DNA from: Roseibium sp. MMSF_3412
Lineage (GTDB): Bacteria; Pseudomonadota; Alphaproteobacteria; Rhizobiales; Stappiaceae
Reading direction: 5' to 3'
NCBI RefSeq assembly: GCF_030733265.1
Contig: NZ_JASHJI010000001.1
Coordinates: 248,001-312,000 of the forward strand
DNA length: 64,000 nucleotides
Shown here: positions 34,195 through 42,992 of the stretch, one piece after another
How positions within the stretch are numbered: the first letter of the stretch is position 1
Layout: the number at the start of each line of letters is the position of its first letter
Translations under genes and position numbers: made by a program
The notes under the pieces: model-generated
What the model was told of the DNA's origin: nothing
Databases searched by the model: none
Seen by the model: the letters and a program-made list of their open reading frames with translations, nothing else

Positions 34195-34992
34195 CTAGCC
34201 GAAGCGGCCAGTGATGTAATCCTGAGTGCGCTTGTCTTTCGGATTTGTGAAAATGTCCTCGGTCAGACCTTCTTCAACCAAAACCCCGAGGTGAAAGAAT
34301 GCGGTGCGTTGCGAGACACGGGCAGCCTGCTGCATGGAGTGAGTCACGATCACGATCGTGTAGTTCTCGCGCAACTCGTCGATCAGTTCCTCGACCTTTG
34401 CCGTTGCGATCGGGTCGAGTGCGGAACAGGGCTCATCCATCAGGATGACTTCAGGGCTGACGGCGATGGCCCGCGCGATGCAGAGGCGCTGCTGCTGGCC
34501 ACCAGACATTCCGGTTCCAGGTTCATCCAGACGGTTCTTGACCTCTTCCCAAAGACCGGCCTTCTGCAGGCTGGACGAGACGATGTCGTCAAGCTCGGCC
34601 TTGTTGCGGGCGAGACCGTGGATACGCGGGCCGTAGGCGATGTTGTCATAAATTGACTTCGGGAACGGGTTCGGCTTCTGGAATACCATGCCGACCTTTG
34701 CGCGTAATTGCACCGGATCCACTTTCGGATCGTAGATATCCTCGTTGTCGATCTTGATCGATCCTTCAACGCGGCAGATGTCGATCGTGTCGTTCATGCG
34801 GTTGATGGTTCGCAGGAACGTGGACTTGCCGCAGCCGGACGGTCCGATGAAGGAGGTCACCGACCGCGGCTGGATCTCGATGTCGACGTCCTTGATGGCG
34901 TGGTTCTCGCCATAGAAGACCTGGACCTTGTTTGCGGAAATCTTGCTCTCGGTCATGTCTTTCGCCTGTTCAATGCTCGGCATTTCATTCAT
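34195..34992 (-). CDS. pstB: Phosphate ABC transporter ATPase PstB
   Basis: 265 aa from ATG 34992 with AAGGA 8 bases upstream, which itself overlaps the end of pstA context; an internal Met at residue 13 is the alternative. Walker [10 protein letters not shown], signature [14 protein letters not shown], Walker [13 protein letters not shown] and switch VTHSMQQ are intact. It powers high-affinity phosphate uptake through PstA/PstC. It starts 11 bp after pstA. Confidence 0.97.
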   Translation of the reverse strand: MNEMPSIEQAKDMTESKISANKVQVFYGENHAIKDVDIEIQPRSVTSFIGPSGCGKSTFLRTINRMNDTIDICRVEGSIKIDNEDIYDPKVDPVQLRAKVGMVFQKPNPFPKSIYDNIAYGPRIHGLARNKAELDDIVSSSLQKAGLWEEVKNRLDEPGTGMSGGQQQRLCIARAIAVSPEVILMDEPCSALDPIATAKVEELIDELRENYTIVIVTHSMQQAARVSQRTAFFHLGVLVEEGLTEDIFTNPKDKRTQDYITGRFG

Positions 34993-35003
34993 CGCATCAG
35001 TCC

Positions 35004-36353
35004 TTACCAGCGGCGCTCAAACCTGCGGCGCAGGATGATCGCGATAATATTCATTGAAAGGAGGAAAATCAGCAGGACAATAATTCCACCCCAGGCTTTC
35101 TCGGTAAAGGCGAGGTCCGACCGCGCAGCCCAGGTGTAGATCTGGGCCGGCATTGCCGAATTCGGCTCCGTGAAACCGGCGATGAACCCGTCCGGATATC
35201 CGCGCGCGACAAATCCGACCATGCCGATCAGGAGAAGCGGCGCTGTTTCGCCAAGGGCCTGTGCGAGACCGATGATGGTGCCGGTCAGGATGCCGGGCAT
35301 GGCCAGCGGCAGTACGTGATGGAACGTCGCCTGCATCTTGGACGCCCCGACACCGAGCGCGGCATCCCGGATACTCGGAGGAACCGCCTTCAGTGACGCG
35401 CGTGTCGAAATGATGATCGTCGGCAGCGTCATCAGCGTCAGAACCAGACCGCCGACCAGTGGTGCAGACTGCGGCAGATGCATGAACTGGATGAACACCG
35501 CCAGACCGAGAATACCAAACACGATCGAGGGAACGGCGGCCAGGTTGGAGATATTCACCTCGATCAGGTCCGTGAACCGGTTCTGCGGAGCGAATTCCTC
35601 AAGATAGATGGATGCGGCCACCCCGATCGGGAGCGACAGGAACAGCACCACCAGCATCATGAAGAAAGACCCGATCACCGAAGCGCCAATGCCTGCGGCG
35701 GCGGCGTTGTCGACGCCGGCGTCAGCACCGGTGATGAACGGCCAGTTGAACACCGTCTTGATGACGCCGGCCTCGACCAGATTGTCGACGACGTCCAGAT
35801 CCGACGACATCAGGAAGCGGCTGTCAGTCATGCTGTCGCGGGTGATGCGGCCGCTCATGTAGCCGTCCACCCTGGAAGACGCGGCAAGGTCGAAGCGCAC
35901 AGCCTGACCCAACTGGTCCTCGTTTTCGCGAAAAAACGCGCGGATGGTGCCGCCCGGCTTGCCGACGATGCGTTCGATGGCGTCCGGCTCAACAGGTGTT
36001 TCGATGCCACTTTCCGTGAGTTGGCCGGACAGGGCGTTGATGAAGATCTCCTCGTAGGCCTTCGTCTTGAACAACGTGCCTTCTGCAGCGTCGTACTGCT
36101 CCTGCGTCAAGGTGAACTCTACTTCAACGACCGTGCGCGAGAATGCGGGAATGCCCTGCGAAATGATCGCGTAAGCCAGGACGACGAGGAAGAAGAGCCC
36201 GATGGCAATCGCGGCGATCCCGTAGGCCTGGAACCGCTTTTCCGCAGCATTGCGTTTGCGGGTCAGATCATCGAGCGCGTAGAGCGACTTGGGCTGCCTC
36301 GAGGCTTTTGCAGGTTGTGCGGATGTCTCGGGAGGAAGTGTTGCGTCGGTCAT
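35004..36353 (-). CDS. pstA: Phosphate ABC transporter permease PstA
   Basis: 449 aa, longer than enterobacterial PstA (about 300) because of a cytosolic N-terminus and a long periplasmic insertion (about 75-215) between the first and second membrane helices, usual in alphaproteobacteria. The ABC permease EAA-type loop is visible ([21 protein letters not shown]). Forms the channel with PstC. Its ATG shares one base with the pstC stop (TGATG), so translation is coupled. Confidence 0.96.
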   Translation of the reverse strand: MTDATLPPETSAQPAKASRQPKSLYALDDLTRKRNAAEKRFQAYGIAAIAIGLFFLVVLAYAIISQGIPAFSRTVVEVEFTLTQEQYDAAEGTLFKTKAYEEIFINALSGQLTESGIETPVEPDAIERIVGKPGGTIRAFFRENEDQLGQAVRFDLAASSRVDGYMSGRITRDSMTDSRFLMSSDLDVVDNLVEAGVIKTVFNWPFITGADAGVDNAAAAGIGASVIGSFFMMLVVLFLSLPIGVAASIYLEEFAPQNRFTDLIEVNISNLAAVPSIVFGILGLAVFIQFMHLPQSAPLVGGLVLTLMTLPTIIISTRASLKAVPPSIRDAALGVGASKMQATFHHVLPLAMPGILTGTIIGLAQALGETAPLLLIGMVGFVARGYPDGFIAGFTEPNSAMPAQIYTWAARSDLAFTEKAWGGIIVLLIFLLSMNIIAIILRRRFERRW

Positions 36354-37825
36354 CAGTCATACTGCTCCCGGTATTTGCGCACGATATAAAGTGCCACAAT
36401 ATTGAGACCCAGGGTTATCACGAAGAGTGTCATGCCCAGCGCGAAGGCCACCAGGGCGACCGGCGAGGCAAAGTCCGCGTCGCCCGTCAGCTGACTGACG
36501 ATCTTGGCGGTGACGGTCGTCATGGCCTCGAAGGGATTGAGGCTGAGGCGTGCAGCCGCGCCGGCACCGAGTACAACGATCATCGTCTCGCCAATCGCGC
36601 GTGAGGCGGCCAGAAGGATCGCACCCACGATCCCGGGAAGCGCGGCCGGCAGGATCACCTGGCGTACCGTTTCGGACTTGGTCGCCCCAAGACCGTACGA
36701 TCCGTCGCGCATTGCCTGGGGGACGGCGTTGATGATGTCGTCCGACAGCGAACTGACGAATGGGATCAGCATGATTCCCATCACGAGGCCGGCGGTCATG
36801 ACCGCCGTTCCCGCCTGCATGATGCCGAGGCCTTCGTTGCCAAAGACGGACAAGAGCAGCGGGCCGACCGTCAGAAGCGCAAACAGGCCGTAGACGATGG
36901 TTGGGATACCAGCCAGAACTTCAAGAAGCGGTTTGGCGACGGCGCGCACCTTCGGGCTCGCATATTCCGACAGGTAGACAGCGGCAAAGAGGCCGATCGG
37001 CACCGCGACGACCAGCGCGACGATGGAAATGTAGAACGTACCCCAAAGCAGCGGCAGGATGCCGAGCTGAGACGAGCTGCCTCGTCCTGAGAAACTTGGC
37101 GACCATGTCAAACCGAAAAAGAAGTCCGAAGCCGGGTAGAGCCGGAAAAACTCCCAGGTGTTGAACACCAGCGAGAGCACAATTCCGATGGTGGTCAGGA
37201 TGGCGATGGACGCCGCCGCAATCAGAATGGCCTTGACGCCCTTTTCAACGACATTGCGCGCCCTGAATTCGGCATTGGTTTCCCGCAGCGCCCAGAAAGC
37301 TCCGAACAGGGCAACCAGAATAACCACAACAGACATGATCCAGTTGCCGGTTGAATTCAGAACGCGGTAGCGCTGCGCCGCAAGCAGGATCGGCTGTGTG
37401 ATCTGCGTGGTGACAATCTGGCCAGCGTCCTTGAGCCGCGCGCTGACGTCAGCGATATCGGCGCGGGCGTTGCTTGCAAATTCCTCAGTCATTGCGCCGC
37501 TTGCAACGGCGTTGTCGAGGCCTCTGGCAGCACGGCGCACTTCGGCAATCACGAGCCCGCGGGACGAGCCTTCTTCAATCGACGTTTCGGGGATCATCCC
37601 GGAAATGACGCTGTTAACGTAAAATGGCTGCGCGAGCAGCCATACAATCAGGAGCAGGAAGGCAGGAACAACCACCTTCATTGCAACGTTTGTCCCATAG
37701 TAGGACGGAAGGGAATGCAGAGCCGATAGCTCTCCCCCGGCACTGGACATGGCCCGTGACCGCCCCAGAACGTACCCCACCGCAGCGATGGCAAGCACGA
37801 TCAAGATGAGCCAGAACAAAGGCAT
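36353..37825 (-). CDS. pstC: Phosphate ABC transporter permease PstC
   Basis: 490 aa with several hydrophobic helices; the N-terminal ~230 residues (two helices plus a periplasmic loop) are an extension typical of alphaproteobacterial PstC. The permease domain carries the EAA-type loop GSYGLGATKSETVRQVILPAALPG. It pairs with PstA. The gene follows pstS with an 81-bp spacer containing a strong hairpin, which probably lowers its expression relative to pstS. Confidence 0.96.
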   Translation of the reverse strand: MPLFWLILIVLAIAAVGYVLGRSRAMSSAGGELSALHSLPSYYGTNVAMKVVVPAFLLLIVWLLAQPFYVNSVISGMIPETSIEEGSSRGLVIAEVRRAARGLDNAVASGAMTEEFASNARADIADVSARLKDAGQIVTTQITQPILLAAQRYRVLNSTGNWIMSVVVILVALFGAFWALRETNAEFRARNVVEKGVKAILIAAASIAILTTIGIVLSLVFNTWEFFRLYPASDFFFGLTWSPSFSGRGSSSQLGILPLLWGTFYISIVALVVAVPIGLFAAVYLSEYASPKVRAVAKPLLEVLAGIPTIVYGLFALLTVGPLLLSVFGNEGLGIMQAGTAVMTAGLVMGIMLIPFVSSLSDDIINAVPQAMRDGSYGLGATKSETVRQVILPAALPGIVGAILLAASRAIGETMIVVLGAGAAARLSLNPFEAMTTVTAKIVSQLTGDADFASPVALVAFALGMTLFVITLGLNIVALYIVRKYREQYD

Positions 37826-37853
37826 TTGCTCCCCCGGAAATGTAACGGAAACC

Positions 37854-37886
37854 GAATAGAAAAGGGGCGGCGGAAACTGCCGCCCC
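37854..37886 (-). terminator. Intercistronic hairpin between pstS and pstC
   Basis: Perfect 8-bp stem GGGGCGGC / GCCGCCCC (37864-37886) with a 7-base loop; on the minus strand CTTTTCTATT follows. It starts about 20 bp after the pstS stop codon and looks like a partial terminator or 3' stabiliser letting PstS be made in excess over the membrane subunits. Confidence 0.75.
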
Positions 37887-37906
37887 TCGGTCGAGCATGC
37901 GCTCGA

Positions 37907-38944
37907 TTACTTCATTGTTTCTTCGTTGTTGACGGAAGCCTGAACAGCGGCCAGTTCCGGGTCTGAAACCAGACCATACTGTGCCAGCGGGCCCTGGGGA
38001 CCGGCAACCTCGTCAGCGATGAAGAACTGAGCGTATTCTTTCAGGCCCGGGATCACGCCGATATGTGCCTTCTTGATGTAGAAGTACAGCGGACGGGAAA
38101 CCGGATACTCACCGGAAGCGATCGTCTCGGTGGACGGAGCGATGCCGCTCATGGTCGCAACTTTCAGCTTGTCGGTGTTGTTCTCGTAGAATGCGAGACC
38201 GAAGACGCCGATGCCGTTCGGGTTGGTGTCGATGCGGGCCAGGGTCTCGGTGTAGTCACCGTCGATGTCAACGGACTTGCCGTCGCGACGAACTGCGATG
38301 CAGGCATCTTCAGCGTCGTCTTCGGACATGCCACCGTCGATCATGGCCTTCAGGGCGCCGGACTCTTCACAGCCAACTGCAAGAACCTTCTCTTCGAAGA
38401 CTTCACGGGTGCCGTGCTTGGTGCCCGGGATGAAGGCAGCGATGTCGACAGCCGGCAGTTCGGCGTTGAACTCGGACCACGTGTTGTAAGGGTTGTCGAC
38501 GATCTGACCGTCCTTCAGGACCTTGGCGCCAAGAGCGTTGAACACGTCTACCGGTTCGAAAGCGGTGAATGCAGGGCCATCTTTCTGGGAAGCGAAAACG
38601 ATTCCGTCATAACCGATGCGGACTTCGATGATGTCCTTTACACCAGCTTCCGCGCAGGCCTTGATTTCCTTTTCGCGGATCTTGCGCGACGCATTGGCAA
38701 CGTCGATGGTGTTTTCGCCAACACCTTCACAGAAGCGCTTCAGACCAGCGGAAGACCCACCGGACTCAACAACCGGCGTCGGGAAGTCGGTGTTCTCGCC
38801 GAAAGCTTCAGCAACGATGGAGGCGTAAGGAAGAACAGTGGAAGAACCAGCAACTTGGACCTGGTCGCGAGCCTGGGCTGCGCCAACGAATGCAGTGGAT
38901 GCAACCGCGAGGGCAGTTGCGCTTACGAGGGTCGTAAATTTCAC
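37907..38944 (-). CDS. pstS: Periplasmic phosphate-binding protein PstS
   Basis: 345 aa from GTG 38944, which has GGGAG 7 bases upstream; the ATG at 38968 lies before this site and is less likely. Signal peptide (TTLVSATALAVASTAFVGAAQA). The phosphate-binding loop VQVAGSSTVLPYA at the mature N-terminus and a second SGGSSAGLKRFCEG are clear. It captures phosphate for PstCAB and feeds the PhoR/PhoU signal. First gene of pstSCAB-phoU-phoB; a PHO box lies about 100 bp upstream. Confidence 0.97.
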   Translation of the reverse strand: MKFTTLVSATALAVASTAFVGAAQARDQVQVAGSSTVLPYASIVAEAFGENTDFPTPVVESGGSSAGLKRFCEGVGENTIDVANASRKIREKEIKACAEAGVKDIIEVRIGYDGIVFASQKDGPAFTAFEPVDVFNALGAKVLKDGQIVDNPYNTWSEFNAELPAVDIAAFIPGTKHGTREVFEEKVLAVGCEESGALKAMIDGGMSEDDAEDACIAVRRDGKSVDIDGDYTETLARIDTNPNGIGVFGLAFYENNTDKLKVATMSGIAPSTETIASGEYPVSRPLYFYIKKAHIGVIPGLKEYAQFFIADEVAGPQGPLAQYGLVSDPELAAVQASVNNEETMK

Positions 38945-39041
38945 TTGACCACTCCCTTTGAATGTCAAGGTTTATGGATAGTCGCCATGCATGTCATGCC
39001 TGAGCGATGCCGGGACCGTAGGCCTGATGGATGAGAGTTCT

Positions 39042-39070
39042 ATGACAGTTTGTTATCAGTTATGTGACAA
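39042..39070 (-). promoter_or_regulatory. PHO box upstream of pstS
   Basis: On the minus strand three 7-mers occur at an exact 11-bp period: TTGTCAC (39064-39070), CTGATAA (39053-39059) and CTGTCAT (39042-39048). The PhoB consensus is CTGTCAT-N4-CTGTCAT, so this is one and a half boxes, with the middle unit weakest. It lies about 100 bp before the pstS start, so PhoB should activate pstS when phosphate is low. Confidence 0.85.
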
Positions 39071-39293
39071 TTTAAGCCTCTGAAAAATAAAGAGTTTCTT
39101 TCTCACTTGACTGATTTGTGTCAGAATCGATCCCGCAGAAAGTCATGTCCCTGTTCCAGGCACCTGAGTCCGTCTCTCAATTGACGATGGGGCAATGGCA
39201 AACGCGGCGCACGCGGCTGCCCGTCGCGCAGCCTATATGAAGATCATGCCAGAAAAAGCGCGCCCCAATGCATCGCCTGTTTATCTGAAATGG

Positions 39294-39369
39294 TAGTGCG
39301 GTGAATTTGAAGGCCGCATCATTGCTCCAGCAGTCTGCGAAGTGAACTTCAAATTTGTAAACCGCACTA
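39294..39369. repeat. 76-bp palindromic dispersed repeat, copy A1
   Basis: Ends TAGTGCGGT and ACCGCACTA are inverted (with small loops), and GAATTTGAAG pairs with CTTCAAATTT further in. The centre matches the reverse complement of copy B at 20716-20786 (AGCAATGATGCG in common). It lies between phoR and pstS, 14 bp from copy A2. Confidence 0.8.
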
Positions 39370-39383
39370 GAAACAAAGACTGG

Positions 39384-39459
39384 CTAGTCACCGTCTTGAA
39401 TTTGAAGTTCGTTCGGAGCGCGCTGCAAAATGGGTTGAACTTCAGATTGAAGTGACTAG
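39384..39459. repeat. 76-bp palindromic dispersed repeat, copy A2, supplying the phoR stop codon
   Basis: CTAGTCAC and GTGACTAG are perfect inverted ends; TTGAATTTGAAGTTC and TTGAACTTCAGATTGAA pair within. Same length as A1. Its right end contains the TAG stop of phoR (39456-39458), so the repeat reaches into the end of that gene. Confidence 0.8.
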
Positions 39460-40805
39460 TGGTGCGGTGCATTCCCGCTGGCGTCTTCCGTCTCCTCGAG
39501 AGCCGGGAGATAAATCTTGAACGTTGCGCCCTCGCCCGGCTCGCTCTCCACGTCCATTCGCGCCTTGTGACGCGTCAGGATGTGCTTGACAATGGCCAGA
39601 CCGAGCCCGGTGCCCTTCAAGGCCCTGCTGGATTCAACATCGACCCGGTAGAAGCGCTCGGTCAGTCTGGGCAAATGCTCCGCGGGAATGCCTTCGCCAT
39701 AGTCGCGAATCGAGAAAACCCACATCGGTGCGCTCTCCGTTTCGTCGATCAGACGCAGCGAGACGTCGACATACTTGCCGGAGCTGCCATATTTCAGCGC
39801 ATTTTCGATCAGGTTTTCCGCCACCTGAATGAGTTCGTCGCGATCTCCCCTCAGCCGTGTCGGTCCGTCCGGAAGGTCGATCCGGATGTCAACGTCAAGA
39901 TCGCGCGCAAGCGGTGACAGCGCATCTGCCGTGTGGCGCACGATCTCGGAAAGATCGACCACCGTCACAGGGCGCACATGCGCCTTCAGCTCGATCCTGG
40001 ACAGAGAGAGGATGTCGTCGATCAGGCGGCGCATGCGCGCAGCCTGATCCAGCATGATCGCCAGAAACCGGTCCTGGGCTTCCGGGTCGTTTTTGGCCGG
40101 GCCCTGTATCGTTTCGATAAAGCCCGTGAGCGAGGCCAAAGGGGTGCGCAGCTCATGGCTGGCATTGGCGACGAAGTCGGTCCGCATCCGTTCCAGACGC
40201 CGGTTCTCGGTCAGGTCCTGAATAACCACCAAAATGAAATCCGGGAGATGGGTGCGCCCGGAATTCGCAGAGCCGGGCATGTAGATCGGTGCGATATGCG
40301 CTTCATACCAGGTTTCGGTCGGCACCTTTTCGATCCAGGAGATGCGTTCTTCCTTTCCGCTGCTGCAGACACGGTCGAAGGCTTCCAGCAGCGACGGGGC
40401 GCGCAGAGAAAAGGACAGCGGATCGCCCGGTTTCACCCCTTCGTAGATCGCATGCGCCTTGGCATTCACGTAGCGCGTGATCCCTCGCCCATCAGCAACG
40501 AAGCATGGGGTCGGCAGGGCGTCCACCGTGACCTTCATGCCCGTGCCCGGCCACATCCGCCGGATTTCCCGCTGTGTGTTCAGTTTCACCCGCCGGCTCG
40601 CGGACCGTCTTGGAACAAAGGCCGCGACACCGGTCATAAGTCCGACGGTAGCCGCCGCCGGCCAGAAAGGCACGTTGAACAGCAGGACTGCGGCCAAGGC
40701 TGCGCACAGTGCCGTGAGCAGTATCCAGCGCGCCTCGCCTATCCGGGTGAGCGGCGACGCCGGAGGGTGCCCTTCCGGGTTTTCCTCTACAGACATTGAA
40801 GACAT
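39456..40805 (-). CDS. phoR: Phosphate sensor histidine kinase PhoR
   Basis: I start it at Met 40805 (449 aa); the frame extends to 40856, and Met 40796 is another option. Two adjacent hydrophobic helices (WILLTALCAALAAVLLFNV, then PAAATVGLMTGVAAFV) near residues 27-65 form the membrane anchor, then a PAS domain (LPTPCFVADGRGITRYVN), the dimerisation domain with phospho-His (VANASHELRTPLAS) and an ATPase domain with N-box NLIENALKYG, G1 DYGEGI and G2 GTGLGL. It phosphorylates PhoB when phosphate is scarce. It precedes pstSCAB-phoU-phoB in the usual alphaproteobacterial order, separated by a PHO box and two palindromic repeats. Confidence 0.95.
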   Translation of the reverse strand: MSSMSVEENPEGHPPASPLTRIGEARWILLTALCAALAAVLLFNVPFWPAAATVGLMTGVAAFVPRRSASRRVKLNTQREIRRMWPGTGMKVTVDALPTPCFVADGRGITRYVNAKAHAIYEGVKPGDPLSFSLRAPSLLEAFDRVCSSGKEERISWIEKVPTETWYEAHIAPIYMPGSANSGRTHLPDFILVVIQDLTENRRLERMRTDFVANASHELRTPLASLTGFIETIQGPAKNDPEAQDRFLAIMLDQAARMRRLIDDILSLSRIELKAHVRPVTVVDLSEIVRHTADALSPLARDLDVDIRIDLPDGPTRLRGDRDELIQVAENLIENALKYGSSGKYVDVSLRLIDETESAPMWVFSIRDYGEGIPAEHLPRLTERFYRVDVESSRALKGTGLGLAIVKHILTRHKARMDVESEPGEGATFKIYLPALEETEDASGNAPHH

Positions 40806-40983
40806 GAAGACAAGCGCAAGATCGGGAACCTGTGGGTTACGCCTCAATTGCCGCACACTATTTCGACGCCTCAGTAATTTGCAAGGTCGAATTCAGGTTT
40901 AAGGGCATGGGCTGCAACTGGCTTACCACATCAAACATGTCAGCGAAGCGACACCGATGCGAATTGATTTCGACCCCGGACCC

Positions 40984-41463
40984 CTACCGCCACTTTGCCG
41001 TCAGGGCCGCGGACTTCAATCCTGCGATCATCCGGGGCCAGCCGTGTTCCTGGCGCATGAAGGCACAATAGTCCGCACCGTTTTCGCCGTGGCGCAAGAA
41101 CTCTGTATGGACAATCTCAATCCGGGTGTTCTCGCCGGCCTCGCGGAAATTGACCATCACGCGGCTCGCAGTGAGTGGATCGGCGACTTCTTCTCCTTCA
41201 AGCGAAACCTGCCACGCCATGCGGATATAGATCGGCGGTTCGATGGAAAGCACCGTTCCCCAAGTGCGCGTGATGCCATTGCCGTCTATTTCATAGCAAC
41301 GCCCACCCACGCAGGGTTCGATATGCGGCTCTACGCCCTCTTCGCCCGCATCCCGGAAAGGCGACGTCCACCAGGTATCAAGCCTGTCAACGAAGAGCGA
41401 GAATGCCCGGTCGCGGGAAAGGCCCAGCACCACTTCGAACCGGCATTCCTGATCATCTGCCAT
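40984..41463 (-). CDS. SRPBCC/AHSA1-family protein
   Basis: 159 aa from ATG 41463; the longer frame to 41508 starts inside a less coding-like stretch. START-like fold (hydrophobic ligand-binding cavity): FEVVLGLSRDRAFSLFVDRLDTWW, GGRCYEIDG, WGTVLSIEPPIYIRMAW and TRIEIVHTEFLRH, ending GWPRMIAGLKSAA. Members act as activators of Hsp90-like chaperones or, more often, as small-molecule-binding proteins of unknown ligand. No signal peptide. No operon partner; a MITE-like element lies upstream. Confidence 0.85.
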   Translation of the reverse strand: MADDQECRFEVVLGLSRDRAFSLFVDRLDTWWTSPFRDAGEEGVEPHIEPCVGGRCYEIDGNGITRTWGTVLSIEPPIYIRMAWQVSLEGEEVADPLTASRVMVNFREAGENTRIEIVHTEFLRHGENGADYCAFMRQEHGWPRMIAGLKSAALTAKWR

Positions 41464-41515
41464 GTCTAAAACACCACGTTCCCGGTTTTGAGCCTTGCTT
41501 GATTTCAAATCATTC

Positions 41516-41783
41516 TAGGGTCAGGACCCATTAATTTGGAAGAATTGGTAGAGATGAATTTGTTCGGATACGAGGCGCAAAGCTGCAGGAAACCGTCCGG
41601 TTTCCAAAGATTTGCAACGATGTTGCCGGGCAAATTCACTCTATCTCTCCAAGACGCAAAAACGGCTTCGATCTGCCACGTCAAACCGCTCAACCGGGCA
41701 GGCGGCCCGCTTCTCGCGCTTTTCCTTGCAGCTCATCGCCGTTTGCTGCGCCAACTCTACCAAATTAATGGGTCCTGCCCCTA
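41516..41783. mobile_element. 268-bp MITE-like element with 24-bp terminal inverted repeats
   Basis: Left end TAGGGTCAGGACCCATTAAT and right end (as reverse complement) TAGGGGCAGGACCCATTAAT agree at 23 of 24 positions over 24 bp. CTAG occurs at both outer edges. The interior has no coding capacity for a transposase, so it would be mobilised in trans. The end motif GGGTCAGGACCC is a palindrome seen in many REP-associated elements. Classification is inferred from structure. Confidence 0.7.
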
Positions 41784-42085
41784 GCCCACGAAGACAAAAT
41801 ATTCTGTGTCCCTAGTGCATCAGCCTTGTTTTCATTCATCGGAAATCTGCACCGGCATGCAAGAGCCGTCCCGATTTCTCAAACAATCCGGAACAAAACG
41901 GCTCATACAACCGGGCCCTAGCTGATTCCGACGTCATCCAGATGACAGTAAAGCCGGAACTGCTCAGGGAAGATCCTTTGCCCTTTCAGATCGAAATTGG
42001 GAGTTGCCAAAGGCTGCGCATTGGCGGAGTTTCAGCCATGCGACGTCACGCCTCCAATCCGATCTGAGATCTGCCGCCGGACAAC

Positions 42086-42988
42086 ATGAAACACAATCTC
42101 GACTTTGATCCAAATTACGGCTCCGCCGTTGAGCTTTCTCCCGGTCTCAGGCGGCTGACCGCGCGCAACCCGGGGCCGTTTACGTTTCGGGGCACCAACA
42201 CCTACCTTATCGGAACAAGGAAAATCGTGGTCGTAGATCCGGGGCCGGCGCTGAAAGAGCATATCGACACCATTGTGCATGCGCTCGATGGAAGCGAGCT
42301 GGAAGCGATCCTGGTCAGCCACACACACATGGATCATTCTCCGGGTGCCCGGTTGCTGCAAAAGCGAACCGGCGCCCCCATTGTCGGCAGCGGACCTCAC
42401 CGGCCGGCACGCGCACTCATGGAAAACGAGATCAATCCGCTCGACAGCAGCGGTGACAGGGAGCACACGCCGGACCTCCAACTATGGGACGGAGACATTT
42501 ACAAGGCGAGCGAAGTCACGATCGAAACAGTCGAGACGCCGGGTCACACGGCAAACCATCTGTGTTTTTCCATCGCCGGCGATGACGTGCTTCTTTCGGC
42601 GGACCACGTGATGGGCTGGTCCACGTCCATCGTCGCGCCACCCGACGGCTCGATGCGGGACTACATGGCCTCCATCGAGAAGCTTCTGGCCAGGTCCGAA
42701 CAGACCTATTACCCAGGGCATGGCGGACATATCGACAATGCGCATAGCTATGTCACGGACCTGAAGCAACACAGGATACGCCGCGAAAACTCGATTCTCT
42801 CGGAGATTTCTGCGTCGGAAAAATCGATCCCCGAGATTGTCGGCACGCTCTACGCGTCCGTCGACCCATCGCTTCATCCGGCCGCGTCGCTGTCGGTTTT
42901 CGCGCATCTTGAGGATCTGGTCGAAAGGGGCCTTGCAGGGGCCCGTCCCGACCTGTCGCTTAGCGCCTACTACAAGGCGACCGCGTAA
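42086..42988 (+). CDS. Metallo-beta-lactamase-fold hydrolase (LACTB2-like)
   Basis: 300 aa. The metal-binding motif HTHMDHS (residues 79-85) is clear, with later ligands in DHVMGWS and GHGGH. Start PFTFRGTNTYLIG is typical of the glyoxalase II / LACTB2-like group, and the C-terminal HPAASLSVFAHLEDLVERG is the extra winged-helix-like domain of that group. A ribonuclease or thioesterase role is possible; substrate not predictable. Cytosolic. Ends 4 bp from the convergent DUF1499 gene. Confidence 0.9.
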   Translation: MKHNLDFDPNYGSAVELSPGLRRLTARNPGPFTFRGTNTYLIGTRKIVVVDPGPALKEHIDTIVHALDGSELEAILVSHTHMDHSPGARLLQKRTGAPIVGSGPHRPARALMENEINPLDSSGDREHTPDLQLWDGDIYKASEVTIETVETPGHTANHLCFSIAGDDVLLSADHVMGWSTSIVAPPDGSMRDYMASIEKLLARSEQTYYPGHGGHIDNAHSYVTDLKQHRIRRENSILSEISASEKSIPEIVGTLYASVDPSLHPAASLSVFAHLEDLVERGLAGARPDLSLSAYYKATA

Positions 42989-42992
42989 GCCC

